A stretch of DNA of 64,000 nucleotides from an uncultured Mucispirillum sp. (GCA_944326705.1 CALVEY010000002.1:1-64000), one strand, 5' to 3'. Counted from the first letter of the stretch, positions 24,867 through 35,033 are shown. The notes: generated from the letters alone by a model not told the origin. A program made the numbers and translations.

Positions 24867-25619
24867 TTGAGTGAAGAACTTACTTCCAGTTTAGAAGATT
24901 ATTTGGAAACGATTTACCTTATTATATCTGAAAAAGAAGCTGTCAGACCAAAAGATATTGCAAAACGGCTTAATGTTTCAAATGCATCTGTTACTGGTGC
25001 ATTAAAAACGCTTGCAGATAAAGGTATGATAAACTATGCGCCTTATGATGTGATTACTTTAACAAATGAAGGGCGTATGGCAGCAATGGATGTATTACGC
25101 CGCCATGAGCTTTTGAAAGATTTTTTTGTTAAGGTTTTAGGGGTTTCAGTGGAGGAGGCTGATAAAGCAGCCTGTGCTATGGAGCATGGTATATCTGTAG
25201 AAATTATTGATAAGCTTGCCAGGTTTGCTGAATTTATTGAGATATGCCCTAGGGGTGGCGAAGAATGGGCAAATGGTAAAATCAGTCATTGTGATAAAGC
25301 TATTTCTCTAGAAGTTTGCCAGGAATGTATATCTTCTATTTCAGATAAAGTGCATGAAAATCACAGCAAACAACTGCAAGGAGGTCGTATTGTGAAAAAA
25401 TTAAACGATGTTCGTCCTGGAGAACGCTGTAAGGTTGTGAAGATTACATCTAAGGGTAATCTTTTTAAACGAATTACAGAAATGGGGCTTACAACAGGAA
25501 CTATTATTGAAGTTGAGAGAGTTGCTCCACTTGGTGACCCTGTTGAAATGAAAGTGAAAGGTTATCATTTATCTTTAAGAAAAGATGAAGCTTCTAAAAT
25601 AGAAGTTGAAATGATATAA
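24867..25619 (+). CDS. DtxR-family metalloregulator fused to a FeoA domain
   Basis: A 250-residue iron-responsive repressor translated from a TTG start (GGGA 7 nt upstream); no in-frame ATG precedes the HTH. Residues ~8-65 are the winged HTH (VRPKDIAKRLNVSNASVTGALKTL), ~66-125 the metal/dimer domain with Cys103, Glu106 and His107 (CAMEH) and His80-Glu81. The Cys is the residue found in iron-selective DtxR/IdeR, where MntR has Glu. Residues ~172-250 are a FeoA/SH3-like domain (VRPGERCKVVKI, GLTTGTIIEVERVAPLGDP). Between them lie Cys127, Cys142, Cys151 and Cys154, a possible Zn or Fe-S site. It is followed by feoB, so the FeoA function and the regulator are one polypeptide. Confidence 0.88.
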   Translation: MSEELTSSLEDYLETIYLIISEKEAVRPKDIAKRLNVSNASVTGALKTLADKGMINYAPYDVITLTNEGRMAAMDVLRRHELLKDFFVKVLGVSVEEADKAACAMEHGISVEIIDKLARFAEFIEICPRGGEEWANGKISHCDKAISLEVCQECISSISDKVHENHSKQLQGGRIVKKLNDVRPGERCKVVKITSKGNLFKRITEMGLTTGTIIEVERVAPLGDPVEMKVKGYHLSLRKDEASKIEVEMI

Positions 25620-25641
25620 TTTTATTATTTTTTTTGCAATA

Positions 25642-25663
25642 TTTTTTAGGTTATCCTAAAAAA
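25642..25663. promoter_or_regulatory. Candidate DtxR-type operator upstream of feoB
   Basis: A perfect 22-bp palindrome, TTTTTTAGG-TTAT-CCTAAAAAA, lies 35 bp before the feoB start and 23 bp after the dtxR-feoA stop. The TTAGG/CCTAA arms match the half-sites of DtxR/IdeR boxes, and the upstream gene encodes a DtxR protein. It could alternatively form an RNA hairpin between the two genes. Confidence 0.5.
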
Positions 25664-25697
25664 GTACATTAATCTAAAATTATCTATGAGGATTGAT

Positions 25698-27938
25698 ATG
25701 AAAGAAAATTTAACAATAGCTCTTGCTGGTAATCCTAATTCTGGCAAGACTACCATATATAATGCGTTAACTGGGGCAAGGCAGCATATAGGTAACTATC
25801 CTGGAGTTACAGTAGAAAAAAAAGAAAGTGTAATTACATATAATAATCAACAGTTAAAAATTATAGACTTACCAGGTACTTACAGTTTAACAGCATATTC
25901 TGTTGAAGAAGTAGTAGCAAGAAATGTTATTATCAATGAAAAACCAGATGTAGTTGTTGATATTATAGATTCTTCAAATTTAGAAAGAAATCTTTATTTA
26001 GCTGTACAGCTTATGGAGCTTAGAATACCACTTGTTTTTGTGTTTAATATGAAAGATATGGCACAGGAAATGGGTATTAAAATAGATATTAAAAGCCTTT
26101 CTAATCTTTTTGGGGTGCCTATAGTAGAAACAGTGGGCAGTAAAGGTGACGGCGTTAAAAATATACTTGATGAAGCTATTAAAGCTGCACAAGTGCCTGA
26201 GATAAAATATCCAGTAATCACTTATGATAAAGTTATAGAAAAATATGTTAATTCTGTTGAAGAATTAATTAAACAGCATTCTACTAATATAGAAAATTAT
26301 AATACAAGGTGGCTTGCTGTTAAACTTTTAGAAAGTGATAAAGATGTTATGCAGGTTGTTCCTTCGCCAATTGTTGCAGAAGAAGTGAAAAGAGCAGAGA
26401 TAGATATTAATAAAATGCTTGGTGATTCACCAGAAACTGCAATAGCAAGTGCCAGATACGGCTTTATTTCTGGGGCATGTCAGGAATGTGTTACAACAAC
26501 AGTTGAAGCGCGCCATAATATGAGTGATGCTATAGATTCTGTTTTAGTAAACAGAGTTCTTGGTATACCTATATTTTTAGGTCTTATGTATTTAGTATTC
26601 CAGTTAACTTTCACTCTTGGTGACCCATTTATGGGCTGGATAGAGCAGTTTTTTGGATTTTTAGGAGATAAAGCAAGTGTTCTGATAACTCATGATTTGC
26701 TTAGGTCTTTAGTTGTAGATGGTATTATTGGCGGTGTTGGCGGTGTTATTGTATTTCTGCCAAATATTATCTTTCTGTTTATAGCAATAGCCATACTTGA
26801 AGCCAGTGGATATATGGCGCGTGTTGCTTTTATTATGGATAAAGTTATGCATAAAATCGGTTTGCATGGTAAAAGTTTTATCCCATTTTTAATTGGTTTT
26901 GGCTGCTCTGTTCCTGCAATTATGGCAACAAGAACTCTTGATAATCAAAGAGATAGAATATTAACTATGCTTGTAACTCCGTTTATGAGCTGCGGTGCAA
27001 GACTGCCAATATATTTACTTATTATTCCAGCATTTTTTGATAAAAATCAGGCTTTAGTTTTATGGGTTGTATACTTAATAGGTATTGTAATGGCAATAGT
27101 TATTGCAAAAATTTTAGGTATGACAGTATTAAAAGGCGAATCTGCACCATTTGTAATGGAGCTTCCGCCATACCGTATTCCTACATTAAAAGGTGTTTTA
27201 ATGCAGATGTGGGAACGCAGCTGGCTTTATCTTAAAAAAGCAGGTACAATCATATTATTTGTGTCTATTGTAATGTGGGCATTAACAGTATTCCCATTAT
27301 TCCCAGCAGAAAAAGCTGCAGAATTTGAACAAGGTCTGCCTGAGTTAGAGCAGGCTGCTGAAGAAAAAGCTGCGGAGCTTGCTGAAATTGGTTATGTAAT
27401 TATGACTGATGAAAATATGCAGGAAGCTGAAAGTATTAATTCAAAATTAACTGAAAGAGAGCTTGCAAAGGCAGAAAAAATTGCAGCAGAGCTTGATGAA
27501 GTTAATATGCAGATAGAAGATATTAATAATAAAGTGGCAGAAGCTGAGCTTGAATACAGTGCAGCAGGAAGAATTGGTAAATTTATTGAACCAGTGCTTG
27601 CACCTATCGGTTTTGACTGGAAAATTGGCACAGCATTAATCGGTGCTTTTGCTGCAAAAGAAGTGTTTGTTGCTCAAATGGGTATAGTTTATTCTCTTGG
27701 TGAAGCAGGGGAAGATTCTGAAGCATTAAGAGATAAACTTCGTGAAAACTATTCTCCACTTGTAGGGTTTGCTATTATGGTATTTGCTCTTTTAAGTGCA
27801 CCTTGTATGGCGACTTTTGCAATAGTTAAAAGAGAAAGCAACTCATGGAAATGGGCATTTTTCCAATTCTTTGGTATGACTGTTGTAGCATATATTGTAA
27901 CATTTATAATATATCAGGTGGGCAGACTTTTTATTTAA
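25698..27938 (+). CDS. feoB: Ferrous iron transporter FeoB
   Basis: A GTP-dependent Fe(II) importer of the inner membrane. The start is the ATG at 25698, with GAGG at 6 nt; the ATG at 25686 lacks a site. The product is 746 residues. The N-terminal G domain shows G1 GNPNSGKTT, the NYPGVTVEKK switch, G3 DLPGTYSL and the NMKDM base-recognition loop, followed by the GDI helices and two Gate-type membrane cores (VIFLPNIIFLF, GFGCSVPAIMATRT). A ~100-residue Glu/Ala/Lys-rich predicted coiled coil (about 545-640) interrupts the C-terminal membrane region. It is preceded by the DtxR-FeoA fusion and followed by a Cys-rich partner. Confidence 0.95.
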   Translation: MKENLTIALAGNPNSGKTTIYNALTGARQHIGNYPGVTVEKKESVITYNNQQLKIIDLPGTYSLTAYSVEEVVARNVIINEKPDVVVDIIDSSNLERNLYLAVQLMELRIPLVFVFNMKDMAQEMGIKIDIKSLSNLFGVPIVETVGSKGDGVKNILDEAIKAAQVPEIKYPVITYDKVIEKYVNSVEELIKQHSTNIENYNTRWLAVKLLESDKDVMQVVPSPIVAEEVKRAEIDINKMLGDSPETAIASARYGFISGACQECVTTTVEARHNMSDAIDSVLVNRVLGIPIFLGLMYLVFQLTFTLGDPFMGWIEQFFGFLGDKASVLITHDLLRSLVVDGIIGGVGGVIVFLPNIIFLFIAIAILEASGYMARVAFIMDKVMHKIGLHGKSFIPFLIGFGCSVPAIMATRTLDNQRDRILTMLVTPFMSCGARLPIYLLIIPAFFDKNQALVLWVVYLIGIVMAIVIAKILGMTVLKGESAPFVMELPPYRIPTLKGVLMQMWERSWLYLKKAGTIILFVSIVMWALTVFPLFPAEKAAEFEQGLPELEQAAEEKAAELAEIGYVIMTDENMQEAESINSKLTERELAKAEKIAAELDEVNMQIEDINNKVAEAELEYSAAGRIGKFIEPVLAPIGFDWKIGTALIGAFAAKEVFVAQMGIVYSLGEAGEDSEALRDKLRENYSPLVGFAIMVFALLSAPCMATFAIVKRESNSWKWAFFQFFGMTVVAYIVTFIIYQVGRLFI

Positions 27939-27954
27939 CATAAGGAGGTATTTT

Positions 27955-28125
27955 ATGTTAGGAAATATTATTGTAGTATTAATAGTTTTGCTGGCTGCTT
28001 TTATAAGCATCAGAAAAATATATAAAACATTAACAGGTAAAGCAGGATGTTCCTGTGCATGCGGCAGCTCAAATGGCAGTACACCTTCATGCTGCAGCAC
28101 TGCATGTCAATTAAAACACAAATAA
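27955..28125 (+). CDS. FeoB-associated Cys-rich membrane protein
   Basis: A 56-residue protein with a strong AAGGAGG ribosome site, starting 17 bp after feoB. An N-terminal hydrophobic helix (LGNIIVVLIVLLAAFI) is followed by a basic turn and a cysteine cluster: Cys32, 34, 36, 46, 47 and 51 (CSCAC, CCSTAC). This matches the small family that accompanies feoB in many anaerobes. The cysteines probably handle Fe(II) at the cytoplasmic or periplasmic face, a role assumed from association rather than proven. A terminator follows. Confidence 0.88.
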   Translation: MLGNIIVVLIVLLAAFISIRKIYKTLTGKAGCSCACGSSNGSTPSCCSTACQLKHK

Positions 28126-28137
28126 TTTATTAACTTC

Positions 28138-28173
28138 AAACCTGCTCTTAATATAAAAGGGCAGGTTTTTCTT
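28138..28173 (+). terminator. Terminator of the feo operon
   Basis: AAACCTGC (28138-28145) pairs with GCAGGTTT (28161-28168), followed by a T-rich run, 12 nt after the Cys-rich gene's stop. Confidence 0.85.
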
Positions 28174-28269
28174 TTTAAAAAATATTTAACTTTTTTTAAA
28201 TTCTTTATTGATTTTATTTTAAAAAAATATATATTAAATCTTTTACTACTATAAGGAGCTGAAATATTT

Positions 28270-29979
28270 ATGGCACGGTTTACCTCATCAATGCTTGAAC
28301 AGATTAGGTTAATAAATATTGCCTCTATTATAGAGCCTTATGTAGAATTACGCAGCAAAGGCAGAGATTTATGGGGGCTTTGTCCTTTCCATAATGAAAA
28401 ATCTGCTTCTTTTAAAGTAGACAGCGAAAAAGGTTTTTTTAAATGCTTTGGTTGTGATGCAAAAGGTGACGGCATCACATTTATAATGCGCAGGCTTGGT
28501 TTTTCCTATCAAGATGCGGTTATATTTCTGGCGGAAAAATATGGTATTAATGTGGAATATGATGGAGAAGAAAACAGTCATTCTAAAGATATAATATCTC
28601 TCCATGATGAAATACAGAAAATTTCACGGAAGCTTTTTTATACAAGTGCAGGGGAAGAAGCTAGAAAATATATATCAGACCGTAGTTTTAATGATGATGA
28701 TTTTAATGAGTTTGGTATAGGTTTTCTTTCTTCAGATGTGGATTATTCTGCAGTTTATAAAATGTTTCCAAAAGATATTCTTTATAATTCAGGATTTTTT
28801 AAAGAATCAAAATACGGCGCTCCATATGCTAGATTTTTTAACAGATTAATGCTGCCTATAAAAAATGTAACAGGCTCAATAGCAGCTTTTGCAGGCAGAA
28901 GTTTAGATGGCTCAAATCCAAAATATTTAAATTCAGCTGAAAGCTCTGTATTTCATAAAGGGTATACATTATTTAATATAGATAAAGCAAAAGACGCTAT
29001 GAAACAAAGTAGAAATGCCCTTATAGTAGAAGGTTATTTTGATGTGATGCGTCTTTATAAAAGTGGTTTTAAAAATGCAGTTGCACCTATGGGGACAGCT
29101 TTAACTCATGAGCAGATAGCTCTTTTAAAAAGGTATGCTGATGAAATCACTGTTATGTTTGATGGTGACAGTGCAGGAGAAAAAGCAGCATTTAGAAGCC
29201 TTGAAAGATTTGCAGAAAGCGGACTTTTCCCAAAGGTTGTTTTTTTACCACAGACTGATGACCCTGACAGCTATATATTAAATTATGGGATAGACAGTTT
29301 TAAATCATTATATGATAAAAGAGAAGATTTATTTATACATATGATTAAAAGACTGGCACTTTCTGCCAAAAATGATTTTAATATTAAGCTTGTAAGGTTT
29401 AAATCAGTAAAAGATATGCTTGCAAAAATAGAAAATCTGCACATGAGAGATTATTATATTGAAGCAGCAGCAGATATATTCGGTTTGAAAAAAGAAAATA
29501 TTCAAGAAGAATTAGCAGTGAACCGATATAAAAAAAATGCTGTCATCAATAAGTCAGTTAATAAGAACTTATACTTATGCGAGATGGATTTTGTGGCATG
29601 TTTATCTCATTTACCAGTAGATATTGTAGACGGACTGCTTGCAGATATGAATCTGGAAATGATAAATAATGATGAAATCAAAAGTATTTTAAAAAAAATA
29701 CTTGAATTTTTACCGAAAATTTCGGATATTAAAGACATTATGCATGAATTAGGCAGTCAATTTGTAGAGCTTGCAATGCGGGAAATTGCAGAAGATAATG
29801 CTTATGATGAAGCAGTGAAAAATAAACGGCAGATTGAGCTTAATTATCTAAAAAAGCGTCAGCGTGAGTTGATAGATTTAATGCGTACAACTACTGACAA
29901 AGCAGAACAAGTCAGAATTTTGCAGGAATTAAATAATCTTACAAAACTGATTGCAGGTAAAAATAAGGATGGTGAATAA
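28270..29979 (+). CDS. dnaG: DNA primase
   Basis: Makes RNA primers for replication. The 569-residue protein has the N-terminal zinc ribbon (Cys38, His41, Cys59, Cys62), the RNA polymerase core with the Toprim acidic motifs ([20 protein letters not shown]), and a helical C-terminal domain for DnaB interaction. It starts at the ATG at 28270 with AAGGAG upstream and is followed by rpoD after 5 bp, the conserved dnaG-rpoD half of the macromolecular synthesis operon (no rpsU is present). Confidence 0.96.
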   Translation: MARFTSSMLEQIRLINIASIIEPYVELRSKGRDLWGLCPFHNEKSASFKVDSEKGFFKCFGCDAKGDGITFIMRRLGFSYQDAVIFLAEKYGINVEYDGEENSHSKDIISLHDEIQKISRKLFYTSAGEEARKYISDRSFNDDDFNEFGIGFLSSDVDYSAVYKMFPKDILYNSGFFKESKYGAPYARFFNRLMLPIKNVTGSIAAFAGRSLDGSNPKYLNSAESSVFHKGYTLFNIDKAKDAMKQSRNALIVEGYFDVMRLYKSGFKNAVAPMGTALTHEQIALLKRYADEITVMFDGDSAGEKAAFRSLERFAESGLFPKVVFLPQTDDPDSYILNYGIDSFKSLYDKREDLFIHMIKRLALSAKNDFNIKLVRFKSVKDMLAKIENLHMRDYYIEAAADIFGLKKENIQEELAVNRYKKNAVINKSVNKNLYLCEMDFVACLSHLPVDIVDGLLADMNLEMINNDEIKSILKKILEFLPKISDIKDIMHELGSQFVELAMREIAEDNAYDEAVKNKRQIELNYLKKRQRELIDLMRTTTDKAEQVRILQELNNLTKLIAGKNKDGE

Positions 29980-29984
29980 ATTTT

Positions 29985-31814
29985 ATGTCAAAGAAGATCA
30001 AACTACCTGAAGTAAAACAATTAATAACCCTGGGTAAAGAAAAAGGGTTTCTTACTTTTGATGAGATTAATGATGCACTGCCAGAAGAAGCAGCAACAAG
30101 TGATTTTCTTGATGAAATAATAACATTACTTTCACAGCTTAAAATTGATGTTATAGATAATAAAAGTAAAAAAGGAAATATTTTTCCTACAAATGTTGTA
30201 ATAGATGATGAAGATGATGAAGATGATGAAGATGGTTTATCATCTTTTGATGGCGAATATCAGGAAGATGGGGAAAAAGTTTTAAGCACTGATGACCCTG
30301 TTCGTCTTTATTTAAAAGAAATGGGAAATATACCGCTTTTAAATAGAGAAGATGAAGTAAATGTTGCAAAAGAAATTAAAAAAGGTCAGAGAAAAGTGAT
30401 AAAAGCAATCCTTTCTTTTCCATCAACTGCAACTAAGTTTATGGAATTTTCAGAAGGTGTTAAAAATGATACAATGCGTCTTAAAGATATTATAGATATA
30501 GAAGAAGACGATATAGAAATGGAACAGCTTCAAGAAGATTTTGAAGAAATGGACGAAGAAGCAGTTAAAGAAATTAAAGATAATAAAGAAGCTCAGTTAA
30601 AAGCTCAGTTTTTTGATACTATTGATGAAATAGTTAATAAACTTCGTCAGGATATTACATTAGCTGAAGAATATAGAAAAAATGCTAAAAATATGCCTGC
30701 TGATGAACAGAAAAAGAAAAAAGCAGAGTTAGAAGCATCAATAGAAGAATTAACTGATAAACTTTTAGATATTAAAGTTAACTTTACTACTATCAATGAA
30801 ATATCTCAAGATATTAAAATCACTTATGATACTGTTCAAGACAGTATGTATGAGCTTAATAGGGTAGCTAAAATTTTAAAAGTTGAAACGCCTTATATGT
30901 TCAATATTACTCAAGAAGAAATAACTACTATTGCATCTAATCAGGGTATGCGTGAAAAAGAAATAAATACTATAATCAGTAAACATACTCAATCCCTTGA
31001 AAAAATAAATAATCACTATAATAATATTGGTATTGAAAAAGAAGAGTTTGAGCAGATTTATGAAAGCCTTTTAGAAGGTGAGCATGTAACTGATAGTGCA
31101 AAATCTAAACTTATTGAAGCTAACCTTAGACTTGTTGTTAGTATTGCTAAAAAATATACAAACAGGGGTTTACAGTTCCTTGATTTAATTCAGGAAGGTA
31201 ATATTGGTCTTATGAAAGCAGTTGAAAAATTTGATTATTCTAAAGGATACAAGTTTTCAACTTATGCTACATGGTGGATTAGGCAGGCTATTACAAGAGC
31301 TATTGCAGACCAGGCACGCACAATCCGTATACCTGTTCATATGATAGAAACTATCAATAAAATGATGAAAGTTACACGCAATCTCCAGCAGGATTTAGGC
31401 AGAGAGCCAACACCTGAAGAAATATCTGAAAAAATGGATATACCTGTTGAAAAAATTAAAAAGGTTATGAAAATAGCAAAAGAGCCTGTATCTCTTGAAA
31501 CACCTATTGGTGAAGATGAAGATTCAAGCCTTGGAGATTTTATTGAAGATAAATCTGCTAAAAATCCATCTGATGAAGTAACTTATTTAAAATTAAAAGA
31601 GCATACAAGAAATATACTTGATACTTTATCACCGAGAGAAGCGAGTGTATTAAGACTAAGATTTGGTATAGACTGTGACTCTGACCATACATTAGAAGAA
31701 GTTGGTAAAAAGTTTACAGTTACTAGAGAACGTATCAGACAGATAGAAGCAAAAGCTCTTCGTAAATTAAGGCACCCAACAAGAAGCCGTATTATGAGAA
31801 CTTTTACGGATTAA
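29985..31814 (+). CDS. rpoD: RNA polymerase primary sigma factor (sigma-70)
   Basis: The housekeeping sigma factor, 609 residues. It has region 1.1 (first ~70 residues), an acidic Asp/Glu run at ~72-82 encoded by a GAT/GAA microrepeat, region 1.2 ([16 protein letters not shown]), a charged non-conserved insert (~150-370), region 2 ([20 protein letters not shown], then [15 protein letters not shown]), region 3 and region 4 with the -35 HTH ([20 protein letters not shown]). The presence of region 1.1 marks it as the primary factor. It is co-transcribed with dnaG; ogt follows 3 bp later. Confidence 0.97.
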   Translation: MSKKIKLPEVKQLITLGKEKGFLTFDEINDALPEEAATSDFLDEIITLLSQLKIDVIDNKSKKGNIFPTNVVIDDEDDEDDEDGLSSFDGEYQEDGEKVLSTDDPVRLYLKEMGNIPLLNREDEVNVAKEIKKGQRKVIKAILSFPSTATKFMEFSEGVKNDTMRLKDIIDIEEDDIEMEQLQEDFEEMDEEAVKEIKDNKEAQLKAQFFDTIDEIVNKLRQDITLAEEYRKNAKNMPADEQKKKKAELEASIEELTDKLLDIKVNFTTINEISQDIKITYDTVQDSMYELNRVAKILKVETPYMFNITQEEITTIASNQGMREKEINTIISKHTQSLEKINNHYNNIGIEKEEFEQIYESLLEGEHVTDSAKSKLIEANLRLVVSIAKKYTNRGLQFLDLIQEGNIGLMKAVEKFDYSKGYKFSTYATWWIRQAITRAIADQARTIRIPVHMIETINKMMKVTRNLQQDLGREPTPEEISEKMDIPVEKIKKVMKIAKEPVSLETPIGEDEDSSLGDFIEDKSAKNPSDEVTYLKLKEHTRNILDTLSPREASVLRLRFGIDCDSDHTLEEVGKKFTVTRERIRQIEAKALRKLRHPTRSRIMRTFTD

Positions 31815-31817
31815 TGT

Positions 31818-32288
31818 ATGGAATTATACTATTATACATATAATACTATTATCGGCAGTTTAAATATTACTGTCGATGATTTTTATATAAGATATATTTC
31901 TATAGGAAAATATAAAAACGATAATCATATATTAAAAGAAACTGAAATTATAAATAATGCTTTTATACAGATAAATGAATATCTTAGTGGAAGTCGTAAA
32001 AATTTTAGTTTAAACATTAAATATGAAGGCACTTTATTTCAGCAGAAAGTGTGGCAGTCTTTATTAAATATTCCTTATGGTAACACAATATCTTATAAAG
32101 AGCTGGCAGAAAAGGTTTTATCCCCAAAAGCATACAGGGCAGCAGGCTCTGCATGCGGGCAAAATCCACTGCCAATAATTGTTCCATGCCATAGAGTAAT
32201 TCATTCTAATGGAAATATTTCAGGTTATGCACTTGGTGCAGAGATTAAAAGGTTTTTATTAAATTTAGAAAAAAATAGCCTGACATAA
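31818..32288 (+). CDS. ogt: Methylated-DNA-[protein]-cysteine S-methyltransferase
   Basis: A suicide DNA-repair protein that removes O6-alkyl groups from guanine. The 156-residue protein has the active-site IVPCHRV with acceptor Cys124, the recognition helix with the conserved Arg (KAYRAAGSACGQNP), and a short N-terminal domain, so it is the Ogt type without the Ada regulatory half. It starts 3 bp after the rpoD stop and is likely transcribed with it. Confidence 0.94.
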   Translation: MELYYYTYNTIIGSLNITVDDFYIRYISIGKYKNDNHILKETEIINNAFIQINEYLSGSRKNFSLNIKYEGTLFQQKVWQSLLNIPYGNTISYKELAEKVLSPKAYRAAGSACGQNPLPIIVPCHRVIHSNGNISGYALGAEIKRFLLNLEKNSLT

Positions 32289-32354
32289 GAAAATTATTGC
32301 AATTTAAAATTTATTATAGTAAACTTTTTTCGTAAAAATAAAAGGAGAGCTTTT

Positions 32355-32564
32355 ATGAAATTAAGTGCAAGAAATCAATTAAAAGGCACTATAAAAGAAA
32401 TTGAAAATGGTGCAGTTAATGCTATCGTTAAATTAGATATTGGTGGCGGCAATATTATTTCTGCTACTATTTCTATGGATGCTGTTAAATCATTAAATTT
32501 AGCAGTAGGCAAAGAAGCTTATGCAGTTATTAAATCTACATCTGTAATGGTTGGTGTAGAATAA
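32355..32564 (+). CDS. Molybdate-binding TOBE-domain protein (molbindin)
   Basis: A 69-residue protein consisting of a single TOBE/Mop domain (KLSARNQLKGTIKEIENGAVNAIVKLDI, then AYAVIKSTSVMVGV). Proteins of this size oligomerise and bind molybdate or tungstate in the cytoplasm as storage or buffering. A strong AAAGGAG lies before the ATG. No mod transporter or molybdopterin gene is adjacent, so its partner must be elsewhere. It is immediately followed by tRNA-Leu. Confidence 0.88.
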   Translation: MKLSARNQLKGTIKEIENGAVNAIVKLDIGGGNIISATISMDAVKSLNLAVGKEAYAVIKSTSVMVGVE

Positions 32565-32572
32565 TCATATAT

Positions 32573-32656
32573 GCCGAAATGGTGGAACTGGTAGACACGC
32601 AGGTTTCAGGTACCTGTGGGGTAAAACCTGTGGGGGTTCAAATCCCCCTTTCGGCA
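32573..32656 (+). tRNA. tRNA-Leu (CAG anticodon)
   Basis: The acceptor GCCGAAA (32573-32579) pairs with TTTCGGC (32649-32655). Anticodon stem CAGGT/ACCTG encloses loop TTCAGGT, giving anticodon CAG, which reads the leucine codon CUG. A class II long variable arm and T-arm GGGGG-TTCAAAT-CCCCC are present. The discriminator is A, as expected for leucine; CCA is not encoded. Length is 84 nt. Confidence 0.96.
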
Positions 32657-32749
32657 TTTTATACAATATATATAAGATAATTTATGTAATAGAGTATTTT
32701 ATATATAGTGTATAGTCTTAACAATAATAGTGTGTGAGGTACAGTAAGA

Positions 32750-33775
32750 ATGTCGATGAATTTTATGTACAATATGTTTTCCAGCGACTTAGCTGTGGAT
32801 TTAGGCACAGCTAATACTCTTATATATGTTAAAGGCAGAGGGGTTGTTTCCAGCGAACCTTCTGTTGTTGCCATAAATAGTAATACAAAAGAAATTTTAG
32901 CAATTGGTCAGGAAGCAAAAAATATGCTTGGTAGAACTCCAGCAAATATTAGTGCTGTCAGACCTATGAAAGATGGTGTTATTGCAGATTATGACACTAC
33001 TGAAAAAATGATTAGATATTTTATTCTTAAAGTCCATAACCGCAGAAGTCTTGTTCGTCCTAGAATGGTTATTTGTATTCCATCTGGTGTTACTCAGGTT
33101 GAAAAAAGAGCGGTTAAAGATTCTGCAATTCAAGCAGGGGCTAGAGAAGTTTATTTAATAGAAGAACCAATGGCAGCAGCTATTGGTGCAGGGCTTCCTA
33201 TTCAAGAGCCATCAGGTAATATGGTGGTAGATATAGGCGGTGGCACAACAGAAGTTGCTGTTATATCATTATCTGGTATAGTATATGCAAACTCTGTTAG
33301 AGTTGGCGGTGATGAAATGGATGATAATATTGTCAACTACATTAAACGCCAGTATAATCTTTTAATAGGTACAGCTACTGCCGAAGATTTAAAAATCAAA
33401 CTTGGTTCAGCTTTCCCATTAGAAAATGAAATTAAAACAGAAATCAAAGGCCGTGACTTAGTTACTGGTATTCCTAAAACAATAGAAATCTCTGATTCTG
33501 AAATTAGAGAAGCATTAAAAGATGCTATTGCTAAAATAGTTGATGCTGTTCGTATAGCATTAGAGCAGACTCCGCCAGAGCTTTCTGCAGATATTGTTGA
33601 TAGAGGTATCGTTTTAACTGGTGGCGGTGCATTACTGAAAAATCTTGATAAACGCTTATCTCACGAAACAGGTTTACCTATTATTGTATCTGATGACCCA
33701 CTTAAAGCTGTTGCTTTAGGTTCAGGCAAGGTACTTGATGATTTAGAACTGCTTAAAAAGGTTGCTGTAGAATAA
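32750..33775 (+). CDS. mreB: Rod-shape determining protein MreB
   Basis: A bacterial actin that organises lateral cell-wall synthesis. The 341-residue protein has an amphipathic membrane-binding N-terminus (MNFMYNMFS), the phosphate-1 loop DLGTANTL, the phosphate-2 motif [11 protein letters not shown] and the adenosine motif [15 protein letters not shown] lies 10 nt before the ATG. It opens the elongasome operon; mreC follows 3 bp later. Confidence 0.97.
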   Translation: MSMNFMYNMFSSDLAVDLGTANTLIYVKGRGVVSSEPSVVAINSNTKEILAIGQEAKNMLGRTPANISAVRPMKDGVIADYDTTEKMIRYFILKVHNRRSLVRPRMVICIPSGVTQVEKRAVKDSAIQAGAREVYLIEEPMAAAIGAGLPIQEPSGNMVVDIGGGTTEVAVISLSGIVYANSVRVGGDEMDDNIVNYIKRQYNLLIGTATAEDLKIKLGSAFPLENEIKTEIKGRDLVTGIPKTIEISDSEIREALKDAIAKIVDAVRIALEQTPPELSADIVDRGIVLTGGGALLKNLDKRLSHETGLPIIVSDDPLKAVALGSGKVLDDLELLKKVAVE

Positions 33776-33778
33776 CAA

Positions 33779-34576
33779 ATGTTTAAGTGGAAAAGGCTGT
33801 TTCTTGTAATCATTATTATACTGCTAATTATAATAGTGCAGGCAAGAAATATTAATGTTGAAGGTCCATTTCGTGGTTTATTAGGTAATATTGTAAACCC
33901 AGCCATTTTTCTCACCAATAAAGTATTTTCAGGTATTGGTAATATTTGGAATTCTTACATTAATTTGGTAAATGTCCAAAAAGAGAATGAAGAATATAAA
34001 AAGTTAATTGATAATTTAACTCTTGAAAATACTTTATTATCTGAAAAACTTAGTCAAAGTGAAAGGCTGCAGACTCTTCTAAGATTATACAGAACTTATG
34101 ATTTTAAACAAATGCCTGCTAATGTTATTGGTGTAAGTGACGGCTATGTTAAAAATATAGTTATCGATGCGGGCACTATTGATGGTGTTGAAAAAAATGA
34201 CCCTGTTATAGGTTTTCAGGGATTAGTTGGCAGGGTTTCAAATACTTATGCAACAACAAGTGAAGTAGATGTTATATTAAACATATCATCAAATGTCAGC
34301 GTAATGAACAGCAGAACTCGTGTATCTGGTATTATGCGTGGTGACGGTAAAGGGCGTTTGTATGTTGATTATTATGACAGATTAGATGATGTACGTGTTG
34401 GTGATGTATTTGTTACATCAGGGCTTGGAATGTTATACCCAAAAGGTATAAGGATAGGTAAAGTATCGGAAATAGTTCGTGATAATACTGGTCTTTTTCA
34501 AAAAGTATTTATAGAACAGTCCGAAGATTTTTATAAATTGGAACATGTTTTCGTTGTTAAAAATAATTCAAAATAG
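33779..34576 (+). CDS. mreC: Rod-shape determining protein MreC
   Basis: A periplasmic scaffold that connects MreB, MreD, PBP2 and RodA. The 265-residue protein has a short cytoplasmic N-terminus, a membrane helix at ~6-21, a coiled coil (~55-95, VNVQKENEEYKKLIDNLTLENTLL) and the double beta-barrel domain beginning ANVIGVSDGYVKNIVIDAGTIDGV. Its end overlaps the mreD start by 32 nt. Confidence 0.93.
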   Translation: MFKWKRLFLVIIIILLIIIVQARNINVEGPFRGLLGNIVNPAIFLTNKVFSGIGNIWNSYINLVNVQKENEEYKKLIDNLTLENTLLSEKLSQSERLQTLLRLYRTYDFKQMPANVIGVSDGYVKNIVIDAGTIDGVEKNDPVIGFQGLVGRVSNTYATTSEVDVILNISSNVSVMNSRTRVSGIMRGDGKGRLYVDYYDRLDDVRVGDVFVTSGLGMLYPKGIRIGKVSEIVRDNTGLFQKVFIEQSEDFYKLEHVFVVKNNSK

Positions 34577-35033
34577 ATATGTGTCTGTTATTTTAATACT
34601 GATTTTATGTTATGTATTATCCCATACTACATTTCATTTTTTATCAAATGTTAATTTCTCTATTATTATATATATGCTTATTATTTCTAAAATAAGTGAA
34701 GAAACATACCTGCCTTATTCTATAATTTTTGGTTTATATTCAGATTATTCAGCTGGTTCATATATTGGATTAAATGTATTATTTTTCTTATTTATGTCTT
34801 TAATAAAAATGTTTACAGAGTATAAGTTTGATTTAAAAACATCTTTTTCACTAATTATTTTTAGTATTTTTGCAATATTATCATATAACATATTTTTTTC
34901 TATTATATTAGGTTATAATATTATTTTATCATCTATATATATATTAAAAATCAGTATAATTGATTTTATTATTTATCTTATTATTTATTACTTAATGGAG
35001 TTTAGAAGTGCTTTTCGCAGCATTAAAAGATGA
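34545..35033 (+). CDS. mreD: Rod-shape determining protein MreD
   Basis: A 162-residue, very hydrophobic inner-membrane protein with five or six predicted helices. The family has low sequence conservation, so the assignment rests on size, hydrophobicity and its place between mreC and mrdA. The ATG at 34545 is inside mreC; a GTG at 34581 is an alternative start. Its 3' end overlaps mrdA by 26 bp. Confidence 0.85.
   Translation: MFSLLKIIQNRYVSVILILILCYVLSHTTFHFLSNVNFSIIIYMLIISKISEETYLPYSIIFGLYSDYSAGSYIGLNVLFFLFMSLIKMFTEYKFDLKTSFSLIIFSIFAILSYNIFFSIILGYNIILSSIYILKISIIDFIIYLIIYYLMEFRSAFRSIKR

Noticed and set aside
30205-30235. GAT/GAA microrepeat in rpoD as a contingency repeat
   Set aside because: It encodes the acidic Asp/Glu run normally found between regions 1.1 and 1.2, and the units are in frame; phase variation of the primary sigma factor is implausible.
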